From assembly GCA_016196035.1 (NCBI GenBank), contig JACPYM010000050.1, positions 1-51,492 of the forward strand: 51,492 nucleotides of DNA. The letters run 5' to 3'. The notes beneath the pieces were generated by a model. That model ran no database searches. It saw only the letters and a list, made by a program, of their open reading frames with translations, and was not told where the DNA came from. This document shows, piece by piece, positions 10,343 to 19,561 of this stretch (position 1 is the first letter of the stretch; the number at the start of each line of letters is the position of its first letter). The DNA comes from Acidobacteriota bacterium. GTDB taxonomy: Bacteria > Acidobacteriota > Blastocatellia > RBC074. A program made the translations under genes and the position numbers.

Positions 10343-13300
10343 TTAGAACTGCAAGCGTCCGCCTATCTGCAAGGCGCGCGGGCCGCCCGAACCGAAGACC
10401 TGACCGGCGCGGCTGGTCGGTTGACCAAAGGCTCCAGGTTGTTGAGAAAGGGGCTTGTTGGGGTCGTAATTGTACAAGTTGCCACTGTAACCGCCCAGGT
10501 TGGCGACGTTGAAGATATTGAACATCTCGCCAAAGATCGAAATCTTGAACCGATCTTCTTTGAACTTGAACAGCTTGGTCACACGCACATCTTGCGAGCG
10601 GCCCCAGGTGTCGCCGAATTCATAACTCGGCGGCAAGAACACCGTCGGGATCGCGCGATTGCGAGCATCGCGTTTGCCGGCGTAGGTCGCGTTGAAAGCG
10701 GCCACAGCCTTCTCCAGATCGCTCTTGCCACAACCGCGATTGAGGCAGTTATATTTCAGACCGGGCAGCGGTTCGTCATTGCCGTCACCGTCCAGGTCAA
10801 CGTTGGGAAGCGAGGGCTGGAAGGGCCCGCGGCTGCCCATCGTCGAAATAAGACTGACGCCGAAGCCCTTCGGCAAATCCAGCAAACCCGAAAAGCTAAA
10901 GCTGTGACGCCCGCCTTGCGGCCCGAACGACTGGTTCCAGTTGTCGAGGTTGACGATGCCGTTGTGACCTTTTTGATCGGTTAGCGCGTAAGAGCCCGTG
11001 AATTGGAAACGCTTCGACATGCGCTTGTCCACCTTCAACAACATGGCGTTGTAGACCTGTCGCGCGCCGGGAATCCAGAAGGTGATCGCACCCACCGAAC
11101 AATTGGCATTAGGGTCGTTCTGCTGTGCCGTAGTCGTGCATTGCGGGATGACCGGCGTTCGCACCCCGTTGATGTAGCGGTTGAAGCGGTTCAAATCCAC
11201 CCCGTCAAAGCGCGCGTTGATGAACACGCGCCGCACCAGGTCAACCTGCAACACTGTGTCGTGACCGAGATCGCGTTGCACGCCGACGTTCATGTGATAG
11301 CTGTGTTGCACCGGATAATCATGCGGGTAAAGGTTGCTGGCGGCTTTTGACAGTTGAATACCGCGCACCGACAGGTCATTCAAGTTCGTGGGAGCCAACC
11401 GCGCCCGGACGCTGGCAATTTGCGCGTTGTAAATCTGCTGGAACTGTCCGATGGTGAGCGTGGAGAGAATGCCGTCACCCGGCAACGGCGCGCCAGTCGG
11501 CAACGGCACAAAGGAGGCGCCGTTGAACACCAAAATCGGGAAAGTGCCGGGATTGGTAAAGGCGGTTTGCGGGACTAAAGAACGACCATTGCCGAGAGGG
11601 CCGATGTACCCGCGTTCTTCCAAACGCCGCCACAACTCTTCGGTGTCCCAATAAAGGCCAGCTCCGGCGCGTATGACAGTCTTATTATTCTTGCCGACGT
11701 TCCAGGCACCGCCCAGCGAGGGCGAGAAATTGTTTTTGTTGACCGTCGTGGGGCTCAAGTTGCTGCCAATGAGCGGCGCAAGATATTTCGGGCGGTCAAG
11801 GTCTTTGTTGACCAGCGTGCTTTCATAGTTCCAGGCCAGACCGTAATTGAGCGTGAACTTGTTGTTGATCTTCCAGGTGTCTTGTCCGTGGAAGCGCAAC
11901 CGGCGATTGATCTTCGCCTTGTCAATATTGTACGGCGGCGGCTGCCCTGGATCGCCCACGCCGATACGCCCGCCCACAAAAGGCAGGTTCAGGAAATCGT
12001 TGGTGGTCCTGATGGTCGTCGGCAAGGTGGGGTAAAGCTGCCCCAGCAATGGGCCAAATGGCAATGTCTTCATGAATTCCGGTGACAGCCCGGTGAGACA
12101 GCCGGGATCGCAATAACCCCAGAAACCCGTGCCCGGCGCGTGTTCGATCTCGGTGCCGAAACGGAAGCGATGGCTGCCCTTGATCCACGTTAAATTGTCG
12201 GTGAAGTTGAAGCGGCGCAGGTTACGTCCTTGTGTGGCATTCGACGTGTTGCCGATCGTGACATTCGTGCCGCTGATGCTGATTTGCGGACCCAGCAAGC
12301 CGACGCAATCGGGGCAAACGCTTGAATCCGGGAACAGGTTGCGGTTGCGCCAATAGGTGTAATTGAAGCGGAAGTCATTCACCAACGTCGCCTTGATGGA
12401 CGATGTCACGCCGAGCAAGCCTTGAATGGCCTTGTTGGTATTTTGCAACCAGTTGGAAGGCAGCGCCGCACCGCCATTCGGCCCAAAGCTGCGATTCCAG
12501 TCGGTCGAGAGGCGCGCGTAGGTGCTGTGCTTGTCGTTGATCTTCCAATCCACGCGCGTGCTGAACAGCTTGACGCGATAGGGCGTGCTGAAACTACCCG
12601 TAAACCCTGCCGCCGAAGGCAGGTTCGCCTGGTATGTCACCAAGCCTGCCTGGTTGGTGTATTCGTAATTCGAGAAGAAGAACAATTTGTTCTTAACGAT
12701 GGGACCGCTCATCGTCACGCCTGGATTGCGGCGCGCAAAGAACGGATCGGGCGCGAGCGGATTGCGCCCCAGCGTCGGCGTGGCCGCCATATTGTGATCG
12801 CGGAAAAAGAAATACGCGCCGCCGTGGAATTGATTGCCGCCTGTGCGCGACACCACGTTGACCGAACCCGTCGAGGTGATGCCCGTCGAGAGGTCAAAAT
12901 TCAAAGACGAAAGCTGGAACTCCTGCACAATCTCCTGCGAGAAATTCATGCCCGTGCCGCCTTCGATGGAGTTGCGCACGTTGCCGCCATCAATCGTGAT
13001 GGCCGTGCGCGCCGCCGAACCGCCCAGGATCGAAACCGAAAACTGCGCGTTGTATTGCGCTGTGGTGGCGGCGCTGACCGACACGCCCGGTTCCAGGAAG
13101 GCAAGGTTCAAAAAGTTGCGCCCATTGAGCGGCAACTCTTGAATCTTTTGCCGGGTGATGACCCCTTCTACCGCATGCGATTCGTAATTGATTTGCGCCG
13201 TTTGGTCAGCCGCCACGGTGACAATTTCACTCGCCTGGCCGACTTCCATTTGCATTTCAGCCTTGACGATAGCGCCCGTCACGACGGTGTATTCACGCAG

Positions 13301-13615
13301 ACTGGTGCGAAACCCTTTGGCCTGTGCGGTGACTTCATACTCACCGGCGGGCAACAAGGGCGCAGAGAAGTTGCCGTCCGTATCGGAGGTGAGCTTGCGC
13401 TCGGCCCCAGTGGCCTTGTTTTTAATGGTGACAGCCGCGTTCGGAATGACGGCACCGGATTGATCTACGACCGTGCCGGAAATGGTTCCGGTCGGCACCT
13501 GTGCTTCGCTTATGGTCGGAAGCCAGGCGGTGAGACAAAAGCAAAACAGACCACTGATCAGCAAGAGTCTGACTAGCTCTTGCCGGGCCTGCGAGTAACT
13601 GGCGGAATCTCGCAT
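10343..13615 (-). CDS. TonB-dependent receptor, Oar-like, with carboxypeptidase-regulatory N-terminal domain
   Basis: This second large outer-membrane receptor has 1090 residues. A hydrophobic signal stretch (LLLISGLFCFCLTAWLP, residues about 17-33) ends near SEAQ. It is followed by a carboxypeptidase-regulatory domain (GTISGTVVDQSGAVIPNAAV, about 42-125), a plug with NGRNFLNLAFLEPGVS and NVVSRTGGNQFHG, and a long barrel ending IGGRLQF with terminal Phe. The N-terminus has about 16 charged residues before the hydrophobic core, so the start could be internal. AGGAGG lies upstream of the ATG at 13615 (reverse of cctcct, about 8 bases away), which supports the given start. It is a distant paralogue of the receptor at 148-3384. 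The substrate is unknown. The 510-base region upstream separates it from the ATP synthase genes. Confidence 0.9.
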   Translation of the reverse strand: MRDSASYSQARQELVRLLLISGLFCFCLTAWLPTISEAQVPTGTISGTVVDQSGAVIPNAAVTIKNKATGAERKLTSDTDGNFSAPLLPAGEYEVTAQAKGFRTSLREYTVVTGAIVKAEMQMEVGQASEIVTVAADQTAQINYESHAVEGVITRQKIQELPLNGRNFLNLAFLEPGVSVSAATTAQYNAQFSVSILGGSAARTAITIDGGNVRNSIEGGTGMNFSQEIVQEFQLSSLNFDLSTGITSTGSVNVVSRTGGNQFHGGAYFFFRDHNMAATPTLGRNPLAPDPFFARRNPGVTMSGPIVKNKLFFFSNYEYTNQAGLVTYQANLPSAAGFTGSFSTPYRVKLFSTRVDWKINDKHSTYARLSTDWNRSFGPNGGAALPSNWLQNTNKAIQGLLGVTSSIKATLVNDFRFNYTYWRNRNLFPDSSVCPDCVGLLGPQISISGTNVTIGNTSNATQGRNLRRFNFTDNLTWIKGSHRFRFGTEIEHAPGTGFWGYCDPGCLTGLSPEFMKTLPFGPLLGQLYPTLPTTIRTTNDFLNLPFVGGRIGVGDPGQPPPYNIDKAKINRRLRFHGQDTWKINNKFTLNYGLAWNYESTLVNKDLDRPKYLAPLIGSNLSPTTVNKNNFSPSLGGAWNVGKNNKTVIRAGAGLYWDTEELWRRLEERGYIGPLGNGRSLVPQTAFTNPGTFPILVFNGASFVPLPTGAPLPGDGILSTLTIGQFQQIYNAQIASVRARLAPTNLNDLSVRGIQLSKAASNLYPHDYPVQHSYHMNVGVQRDLGHDTVLQVDLVRRVFINARFDGVDLNRFNRYINGVRTPVIPQCTTTAQQNDPNANCSVGAITFWIPGARQVYNAMLLKVDKRMSKRFQFTGSYALTDQKGHNGIVNLDNWNQSFGPQGGRHSFSFSGLLDLPKGFGVSLISTMGSRGPFQPSLPNVDLDGDGNDEPLPGLKYNCLNRGCGKSDLEKAVAAFNATYAGKRDARNRAIPTVFLPPSYEFGDTWGRSQDVRVTKLFKFKEDRFKISIFGEMFNIFNVANLGGYSGNLYNYDPNKPLSQQPGAFGQPTSRAGQVFGSGGPRALQIGGRLQF

Positions 13616-14126
13616 GGAATGCCTCCTTAGGAGTGTTGAGTTGATGATGTGACAGTCAAAGTTGCCAGCCGGATAAGCTGTAACGATAACTACTCTGTTT
13701 GTGATGATACCGGTGTGTGAACCAGCCCAGCCGCTGTTTCACACGCTGCACCGCACAGAAAAGCGGCGACGCGGTGCGGATACGTTTGCCTTGAACGTGT
13801 CGTCATAAATCTGCGCATGTCGCCAACGCGATTGCCTACAGATCAATTGATTCCCAACGAAGCCCGTGTGCAATTAAGAGTTGCTGATTAAGTAGTATGC
13901 CCCGGTGCAGTAACATTACGCCGGGGCATTTGGAAAGTGGCGCGATTATAGCCGCCCCGCCCAAGGGTGCAAGGGGGAATCTATAAAAATAATGGGGTCC
14001 ATCAAACATGTTCAACTACCTGAAAATGGCTGGACAGAAACGGTTGCGGGCCGCTAAGATTCGCGTTTCCCAGAGGTACTCGAACTGCTCCCGAGGGCAC
14101 TAAATGATGCGTCTAGAGGGGCGCAA
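13616..14126. other. Intergenic region between divergent TonB receptor and atpI-like gene
   Basis: No gene is supported in these 511 bases. One hairpin is clear (listed separately at 13897-13929). The region should contain promoters for both flanking genes, but no convincing -35/-10 pair can be picked by eye. Confidence 0.5.
13897..13929. repeat. Palindromic hairpin
   Basis: ATGCCCCGG (13897-13905) pairs with CCGGGGCAT (13921-13929). The loop contains a second small stem (GTAA-CA-TTAC). Only TTTGG follows, so it is a poor terminator. Its function is unknown. Confidence 0.6.
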
Positions 14127-14546
14127 ATGAGCGAATCCGCTGACAGCACACTTGAACACCGGTTGCAGCGCAACACTTACCTGGTCATTCTAGTGCTGTT
14201 GCCCATTGCCGGAGTTTGGTCGGGCTGGCGTATGACTCTGGGTGTGGCGCTGGGTGGGGCGCTTTGCCTGCTCAACAAAAACTGGTTGCAAAGCAGCCTG
14301 CGCGCCATTTTGAAAATTGCGGCGGAAAAGCAGGATGGCCGCGTGCCACCTTTCACGGCGGGTAAATTCATTTTCCGCTATTACCTGATCGCCTGTGTCA
14401 TCGGCGCGGCGGTGTGGACGGGCTGGTTTCATCCGCTCGGCATTGGTATCGGCTTCGCCGCCCTGGTCGGCAGCGTGATGCTCGAAGCGGGTTATCAACT
14501 TTATCTCGTGCATTCATCCCATCAACCTCCTACTTCTGAAGAATAA
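14127..14546 (+). CDS. ATP synthase subunit I-like membrane protein
   Basis: This 139-residue protein has four hydrophobic segments (about 18-38, 39-56, 84-104 and 106-126). They are separated by a cationic loop NKNWLQSSLRAILKIAAEKQ. Size, topology and position directly before subunit a fit the AtpI/ATP synthase I family, which helps c-ring assembly and may carry Mg2+ or Ca2+. The gene starts at an ATG preceded by AGAGGGG, and the next gene begins 9 bases after its stop. Sequence conservation in this family is low, so the call rests largely on context and topology. Confidence 0.7.
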   Translation: MSESADSTLEHRLQRNTYLVILVLLPIAGVWSGWRMTLGVALGGALCLLNKNWLQSSLRAILKIAAEKQDGRVPPFTAGKFIFRYYLIACVIGAAVWTGWFHPLGIGIGFAALVGSVMLEAGYQLYLVHSSHQPPTSEE

Positions 14547-14555
14547 CTGGCATTT

Positions 14556-15542
14556 ATGGCTTTACTGAATTTCTTGCAAGAACACGGGGCCGCCCAACCG
14601 GCGGCGGAACACGGGGCTGCTGCTGCCCAACATGGCGAAGCCGCTGTTGAGGCTGCGGGCCACGCCGTGGGAGCCGCTTCACACGAACATGTGCCGATCA
14701 TTGTCGAAAAGTTGAATGACGTGTTCGGCCCAGCCATCTTCAATTTGCAAGCGCAAATCATGCCGCCCATTTACAAGGCGTTTCATTTCGGGCCGCTAAA
14801 AGTTTTCGGCGATCACTGGCCGGGCGAGGGCAAGAGCTACGAACAATATCGCGCGGCGGGTGAGTTGCCGTTGCCGACGCACGTGGTGATGTTTCTCTTT
14901 GTGGTCGTGATCGCGGTCGTCGTGTTGACGATCCTGCGCGGCAAGCTCTCGACCGAGAACCCGACCACCAAACAGCAAACCTTTGAAGTCGGCGTCGAAG
15001 CAATTCGCGGCTTTCTAAACGATCTGGTCGGGCCGGGCAGCATGAAACATTTCCCGGTCGTGGCGACGTTTGCGGTTTTGATTCTGATCTCGAATCTGAC
15101 CGGCATGCTGCCAGATATGGTTGCGCCGACGGCGAATTTCAATATGACGCTGGCGCTCGCGCTGACTTCGTTCCTCTATTACAACTACGTCGGCATCCGC
15201 GAGAACGGCTTGGGTGGACATTTGAAACATCTCGCCGGGCCGGTGCCCTGGCTGGCCTTTCTGATGTTCCCCATCGAACTCGTCAGTAATTTGGCGCGCA
15301 TCTTGACCCTGAGCATGCGCTTGTTCGGCAACATCTATGGCGAAGAGCAGGTGAGCGGCTCGATTTCGGCGATGATGCAATGGGGTGTGCCGGCGTTGCT
15401 GATGCCGCTGGGCTTGCTGACCTCGGTTTTGCAGGCGTTTATCTTCATCCTGCTCTCGATGTTTTATCTCGGCGAAGTCTCGCATCACAGCGATGAACAG
15501 CACGGCGAGGCGCACGGCGAAGCACACGCCGCCGCGCACTAA
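14556..15542 (+). CDS. atpB: F-type ATP synthase subunit a
   Basis: This 328-residue subunit of the Fo proton (or sodium) channel lies in the inner membrane. The conserved segment [20 protein letters not shown] holds the essential stator arginine (SMRLFGN), and [14 protein letters not shown] precedes it as in other a subunits. The first 60 residues are alanine- and histidine-rich ([19 protein letters not shown]) and the tail is also His-rich ([19 protein letters not shown]), an extension absent from E. coli subunit a. The gene lies 9 bases after the atpI-like gene. Subunit c follows only after a 621-base palindrome-rich gap, and no b, delta, alpha, gamma, beta or epsilon genes occur in the window. 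Confidence 0.92.
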   Translation: MALLNFLQEHGAAQPAAEHGAAAAQHGEAAVEAAGHAVGAASHEHVPIIVEKLNDVFGPAIFNLQAQIMPPIYKAFHFGPLKVFGDHWPGEGKSYEQYRAAGELPLPTHVVMFLFVVVIAVVVLTILRGKLSTENPTTKQQTFEVGVEAIRGFLNDLVGPGSMKHFPVVATFAVLILISNLTGMLPDMVAPTANFNMTLALALTSFLYYNYVGIRENGLGGHLKHLAGPVPWLAFLMFPIELVSNLARILTLSMRLFGNIYGEEQVSGSISAMMQWGVPALLMPLGLLTSVLQAFIFILLSMFYLGEVSHHSDEQHGEAHGEAHAAAH

Positions 15543-16163
15543 ATAGTTTTTATCCGCAGCGGCGTAATAAAGCTGCTGCTCGTTCTTTCAAACGTAACCA
15601 CGGCAGGCCACGCGGCTTGCCGTTCCTTTGGATGAGCCGGTCAACATTGAGCAGAAGCGGTTTCAACCTAAACACGAAGCGCAAACGTTGCGTGGCGCTT
15701 GCACTCCCCCAGGAGTTGCAATGCAGACCCGGCGTCGCATTCATCTCGAAGCCGCAGACGAGCAAGTTGAGCGCGCATATCCGTAAAGCCAAGCGGCAGG
15801 CAGACACTGGCGAACGTTTTATTTTTTATTTTTTCGCTGATGGACAGGCCCTGCCACTGCTAATCTTTCAATTCTTGGTAGTGATAACAATGTAAGGCAG
15901 CGATGTTGCAGCCGCGTAGCGGCGAGCGCGAATTTAGCCCGGCGTTTCAACGCCGGGAAGCGTGGCACGAATGACCCCCGTCGCGTAGCGACGGTTGAGA
16001 CGGAGGCGTTTGCCGAACAGATTTCAAGCGTCGCTATGCGACGCGGAACTACGTGGTACCGCTACCGTGGGTTGAAACCCACGGCTAAATTCAGCTGTCG
16101 CTACGCGACAAAACAAAGAAGCCTTACATTTTTATCACCACCCAACTCTACGAAGGAGAAACC
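15543..16163. other. Long non-coding gap between atpB and atpE
   Basis: These 621 bases separate two genes that normally abut. Bases 15543-15900 show no recognisable coding family; short open frames on both strands have no start signal or motif. Bases 15911-16110 hold six palindromes (next entry). The last 50 bases contain the atpE ribosome site AAGGAGAAACC. Confidence 0.6.
15911..16110. repeat. Composite palindromic repeat element
   Basis: Six palindromes lie within 200 bases: 15911-15923 (GCCGCGTAGCGGC), 15938-15957 (CCCGGCGTT-TC-AACGCCGGG), 15978-15994 (CCGTCGCGTAGCGACGG), 16029-16043 (CGTCGCTATGCGACG), 16065-16084 (CCGTGGGTT-GA-AACCCACGG) and 16096-16110 (TGTCGCTACGCGACA). The linker GAATTTAG (15930-15937) joins the first two, and its complement CTAAATTC (16085-16092) joins the last two, so the outer halves are built in mirror order. 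This resembles REP/BIME-like intergenic elements. Confidence 0.8.
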
Positions 16164-16487
16164 ATGAAACGTAACTTGATTCGGCTGAGCATCGGCGCGC
16201 TGACGGTGTTGGGTTCGGCGCTGACGGCGCTGGCGCAAACGCCGGGTGCGGCGGAAAGCAATAACAAGGGACTGGGCTACATCGGCGCGGTCGTCGGCTT
16301 CGGCATCGCGGCGGGCCTCTGCGGTCTTGGCCAGGGCCGTGTCGCGGCGGCGGCTTGCGAAGGCCTGGCGCGCAATCCGGGCGCGTACAAAGGCGTGCCG
16401 CTGCCGTTGATTCTGGGCTTGGTGTTTATCGAAACCCTCGTGATCTTCACGCTGGTGGTCGTACTGTTGATCGTACCGGGTAAGTAG
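16164..16487 (+). CDS. atpE: F-type ATP synthase subunit c
   Basis: This 107-residue proteolipid builds the rotor ring. Two helices are present: GYIGAVVGFGIAAGLCGLGQ and PLPLILGLVFIETLVIFTLVVV, joined by the polar loop EGLARNPGAYKG with the conserved R-N/Q-P. The ion-binding carboxylate is the Glu of FIETL. A Gln in helix 1 (GLGQG) and a Thr after the Glu resemble part of the sodium-binding motif, but the usual Tyr five residues after the Glu is Phe here. The first 25 residues (KRNLIRLSIGALTVLGSALTALAQ) look like a cleavable signal peptide, making the protein longer than the usual 70-90 residues. AAGGAG precedes the ATG and a terminator follows. Confidence 0.92.
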   Translation: MKRNLIRLSIGALTVLGSALTALAQTPGAAESNNKGLGYIGAVVGFGIAAGLCGLGQGRVAAAACEGLARNPGAYKGVPLPLILGLVFIETLVIFTLVVVLLIVPGK

Positions 16488-16514
16488 ACTGGGCGGGCGA
16501 CAGCGAATTCGTAT

Positions 16515-16552
16515 GAGGCGCAGCGGATTTCCGTTGCGCCTCACGCTTTTTG
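16515..16552 (+). terminator. Rho-independent terminator after atpE
   Basis: A stem of 13 bp with one G-T pair (GAGGCGCAGCGGA 16515-16527 with 16530-16542) is followed by ACGC and T5, 28 bases after the atpE stop. It indicates that atpE ends a transcript and that the remaining ATP synthase genes are elsewhere. Confidence 0.75.
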
Positions 16553-16566
16553 TAAAGAGAGTCTTT

Positions 16567-16731
16567 CCCACGAAGCCACACGAAGGGAGCACGAAGAAGT
16601 AGACAGGATTCACAGGATTTTTTGCAGGATGACCACCATGGCTTTTGACCAACGAGCCGTCCTGTAAATCCTACCCTTGATCTTGTGAATCCTGTCGAGT
16701 GTCTTCGTGATTCTTCGTGTGGCTTCGTGGG
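16567..16731. repeat. Fold-back repeat upstream of comEC
   Basis: A perfect 19-bp inverted repeat forms the ends (CCCACGAAGCCACACGAAG at 16567-16585, complement at 16713-16731). Nested inside is an imperfect 17-bp pair (GACAGGATTCACAGGAT at 16602-16618 with 16680-16696, one mismatch). It fills most of the gap between atpE and comEC and contains no gene. Confidence 0.8.
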
Positions 16732-16752
16732 AGAGCCTAACCAAATGTCGTT

Positions 16753-19518
16753 ATGCCTCGGCGACTCAGCTTTCCGCGGTTGCGCTTGCAACAACAACCG
16801 CTGCTTTTCATTGCCACATCATTTATCGGCGGCCTGTTGGTGGCGGCGCGCTGGCAGCTTGCTCCGCGCACCTGGTTGATCGCGTTGGCTTGCGTCTGGA
16901 TAGTCAGCGCAATTGGCTGGCTCAGCCGTTGGCAAAATCAAACGCTACAGTGGCTGCTGACGCTCTGGTTGCTGAGCGGCTGTTTTGTCGCGGGCGCAAC
17001 GCTCTATGCCTTGCAGCAAGCCGGCACCGGCCCGCAGCGTGTGCGCAGCATTTTCGAGCGCGGCGAATTGCGCCACGACGAAGCGTGCGAAGTCTGGGGC
17101 ACGCTCGACGCCATGCCCGAACTCGCGCCGGATCGCATCTACCTGACCATCGCGGTCGAGCGCGTCGCCGCGCTCGGCAAAGAGCAAGCGGCCAGCGGCA
17201 CGGTGCAAATGGTCGTGCCGTTTCAGGATTTTCAAGCGCGGCTCGATTACGACGCCTTGCAATTGGATTACGGCAGCCGTGTGCGCGTGCTCGGTTTCCT
17301 CAGCAATCGCGGCGGCTATCGCAATCCGGGCGCACCAGAGTTTGACGAGTTGCTCGAATTTCGCGGCTTCGATGCCAGCGGTTGGGTGAAGCATGCGCTG
17401 CTGATCGAAGGTCTCGGCACAGGTCAGCGCAACCGCGTCTTGTGGCGTTTGTACCGGCTGCGGGCGCGCGCTTTAGCCGCCATCCTCGGTATCAGCAAAC
17501 AACCCGCAACCGGCATTCTCGCGGCGGCCTTGTTGGGCAATCGTTACTTTCTGGATCGCACGACCGCGCAAACCTTCCGCGAAGGCGGCACCTTTCACCT
17601 GCTGGTGATCTCAGGCTTGCACGTCGCCCTGATCGCCGCCGTCTTGCTGTGGCTGACGCGCTGGTTGCGGCGCGAACGCTGGTTGCAATTCGGCGTGGTG
17701 ACGCTGTGTTTGTGGGGCTACGGGCTGATGGTGGGCGCGCAGCCTTCGATTATGCGCGCGGTAGTGATGATTACGGTGGCGCTGGTTGGGCAGTTGTTGT
17801 ACCGCTCGGCGCTCGGCGCAAACACGCTGGCGGGCGCGGCGCTCGTGTTGCTGGCGTGGCAGCCGCGTGATTTGTTCAACCCCGCGTTTCAACTTTCGTT
17901 TTTGACGGTGGCCGCGATTGTCTTGCTGGCCGCGCCTGTTTATGAACGCTTGCGGCAAGTGGGCGTCTGGCAACCGAATGCGACGACGCCCTATCCGCCA
18001 CGCACCTTGCGTTGGGTGAAATGGCTGGCCGAACTGTTGTTTTGGAATGAGCGAGAGTTTCGGCAAGAGATGACCGAGGCGCGCATACGCTACAGCTTGG
18101 AGAAAGCACAAGCCGCGCGCTGGTTGAATCGCAGTCGCTTGCAATGGCCGCTGCAATGGATTGCCGCGACTGTCTTCACGACGACTTGTGTGCAAGTGGC
18201 GCTGTTGCCGCTGATGGTCGTGCACTTCCACCGCTTCTCAATCGTCTCGCCGGTGACGAACGTAGTCGAAGGTGTGCTGGTCTTTGCCTTGATGCTGGCG
18301 GGCGCGGGGCAATTGTTCGTTTATGCGTTGAGCGTGCGCGCGGCGGTGTGGCTGGCGCCGCTGGTGAACTGGCTGGGCGCGCTGACTGTGAAAGCGGGGC
18401 AATGGCCGTTGCTGTGGTCGCGGGCGAGCGTGCGCATGCCGGATTGGGGGCCGGGCGCGGCGTGGGTTTATGGGATATTCTTTGCGTTGATCCTGTTGCT
18501 GATTTTGCTGGTGCACGCCTGGCATCCGTTGCGCAAGGGCGATGAGGCGGGGGCCGAATGGCGGCGCTCATTTGGACGCATGGCTGGCGTCTTGGCCGTG
18601 AGCGCGATTGTCGTGCTGAGTTGGTTGTTGATTGCGCATCCGTTCCCGCACCGCTTCGCACGCGGGCGCTTGAGCGTGACCTTTCTCGATGTCGGGCAGG
18701 GCGATGCGATCTTCATCAGCTTTCCGCACGGGCAAACCATGTTGCTCGATAGCGGCGGACGTCTGGGTTATGCGCTTCGGCAAGAGCAGGGCGAGGGTGA
18801 ACCGAGCGAGGATATTTTCATCGAAGACCGCATCAGCGTGGGCGAAGCGGCGGTCTTGCCCTTCCTCTGGCAGCTTGGCTTGAAGCGGCTGGATTACATT
18901 GCGGCCACGCATGGTGACAGCGATCACACCGAAGCATTCGCCGAGGTCATCCACGCGCTGTCTATCGGCCAAGCTCTCGCGGGCAGCGTGCCGCGCGCCA
19001 ATGAAAGGCCCGACTTATTCACGCGAGCCGTGCGCGCACGCGGCCTGCCGTTGCGTTTGCTGAAACGTGGCGAAATGTTGAATCTGGATGGTGCGCGGCT
19101 GGAAGTGCTCTCGCCCTTTGCTGACGCGGGCGAAGTCAAACCGTCAGACAACAACGCCTCGCTCGTGCTGCGCCTGACGCTGGGCCAACGCGCCTTCCTG
19201 CTGACCGGCGATATTGAAAAAGAAACCGAAGCGCGGCTGGTGGCGAGCGGTGAATTGCAAAAGGCCGATGTGCTGAAGGTCGCGCATCACGGTTCGCGGA
19301 CTTCGACGACGGCGGCGTTTTTGGCGCGCGTGCAACCGCAACACGCAATCATCTCGGCGGGCAACCCCAGCCCCTTCGGCCATCCGCATCCCGAAGTGGT
19401 CGCGCGCTTACGAGCGGCAAATGTGCAACTCTGGCAAACCAGTCGTTGCGGTGCGATCACGATTTCAACGGACGGCGCGGATTTGCAAGTCGGCACGTTC
19501 GTCAAGTGCGCGCCTTGA
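16753..19518 (+). CDS. comEC: ComEC/Rec2-family DNA internalisation protein
   Basis: The 921-residue protein would form the inner-membrane channel for single-stranded DNA uptake during transformation. N-terminal hydrophobic segments (about 17-85) precede the DUF4131/OB-like region (about 90-215). The competence core follows, with FREGGTFHLLVISGLHVALI (about 277-296) and GAQPSIMRAVVM (about 333-344), then a metallo-beta-lactamase domain (about 640-915) with LDVGQGDAIF, THGDSDHTE, LLTGDIEKE and VAHHGSRTST. The HGDSDH and HHGS motifs look intact, so a nuclease function is plausible. The start ATG lacks a strong Shine-Dalgarno. No other competence gene is adjacent. Confidence 0.92.
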   Translation: MPRRLSFPRLRLQQQPLLFIATSFIGGLLVAARWQLAPRTWLIALACVWIVSAIGWLSRWQNQTLQWLLTLWLLSGCFVAGATLYALQQAGTGPQRVRSIFERGELRHDEACEVWGTLDAMPELAPDRIYLTIAVERVAALGKEQAASGTVQMVVPFQDFQARLDYDALQLDYGSRVRVLGFLSNRGGYRNPGAPEFDELLEFRGFDASGWVKHALLIEGLGTGQRNRVLWRLYRLRARALAAILGISKQPATGILAAALLGNRYFLDRTTAQTFREGGTFHLLVISGLHVALIAAVLLWLTRWLRRERWLQFGVVTLCLWGYGLMVGAQPSIMRAVVMITVALVGQLLYRSALGANTLAGAALVLLAWQPRDLFNPAFQLSFLTVAAIVLLAAPVYERLRQVGVWQPNATTPYPPRTLRWVKWLAELLFWNEREFRQEMTEARIRYSLEKAQAARWLNRSRLQWPLQWIAATVFTTTCVQVALLPLMVVHFHRFSIVSPVTNVVEGVLVFALMLAGAGQLFVYALSVRAAVWLAPLVNWLGALTVKAGQWPLLWSRASVRMPDWGPGAAWVYGIFFALILLLILLVHAWHPLRKGDEAGAEWRRSFGRMAGVLAVSAIVVLSWLLIAHPFPHRFARGRLSVTFLDVGQGDAIFISFPHGQTMLLDSGGRLGYALRQEQGEGEPSEDIFIEDRISVGEAAVLPFLWQLGLKRLDYIAATHGDSDHTEAFAEVIHALSIGQALAGSVPRANERPDLFTRAVRARGLPLRLLKRGEMLNLDGARLEVLSPFADAGEVKPSDNNASLVLRLTLGQRAFLLTGDIEKETEARLVASGELQKADVLKVAHHGSRTSTTAAFLARVQPQHAIISAGNPSPFGHPHPEVVARLRAANVQLWQTSRCGAITISTDGADLQVGTFVKCAP

Positions 19519-19561
19519 CCAAAAGCTTTGCCGCAGATGAACGCAGACAAACGCGGATCAA

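Noticed and set aside
15550-15895. Short open frames on both strands in the atpB-atpE gap
   Set aside because: No Shine-Dalgarno, no recognisable motif, and overlapping frames of similar length on both strands suggest chance.
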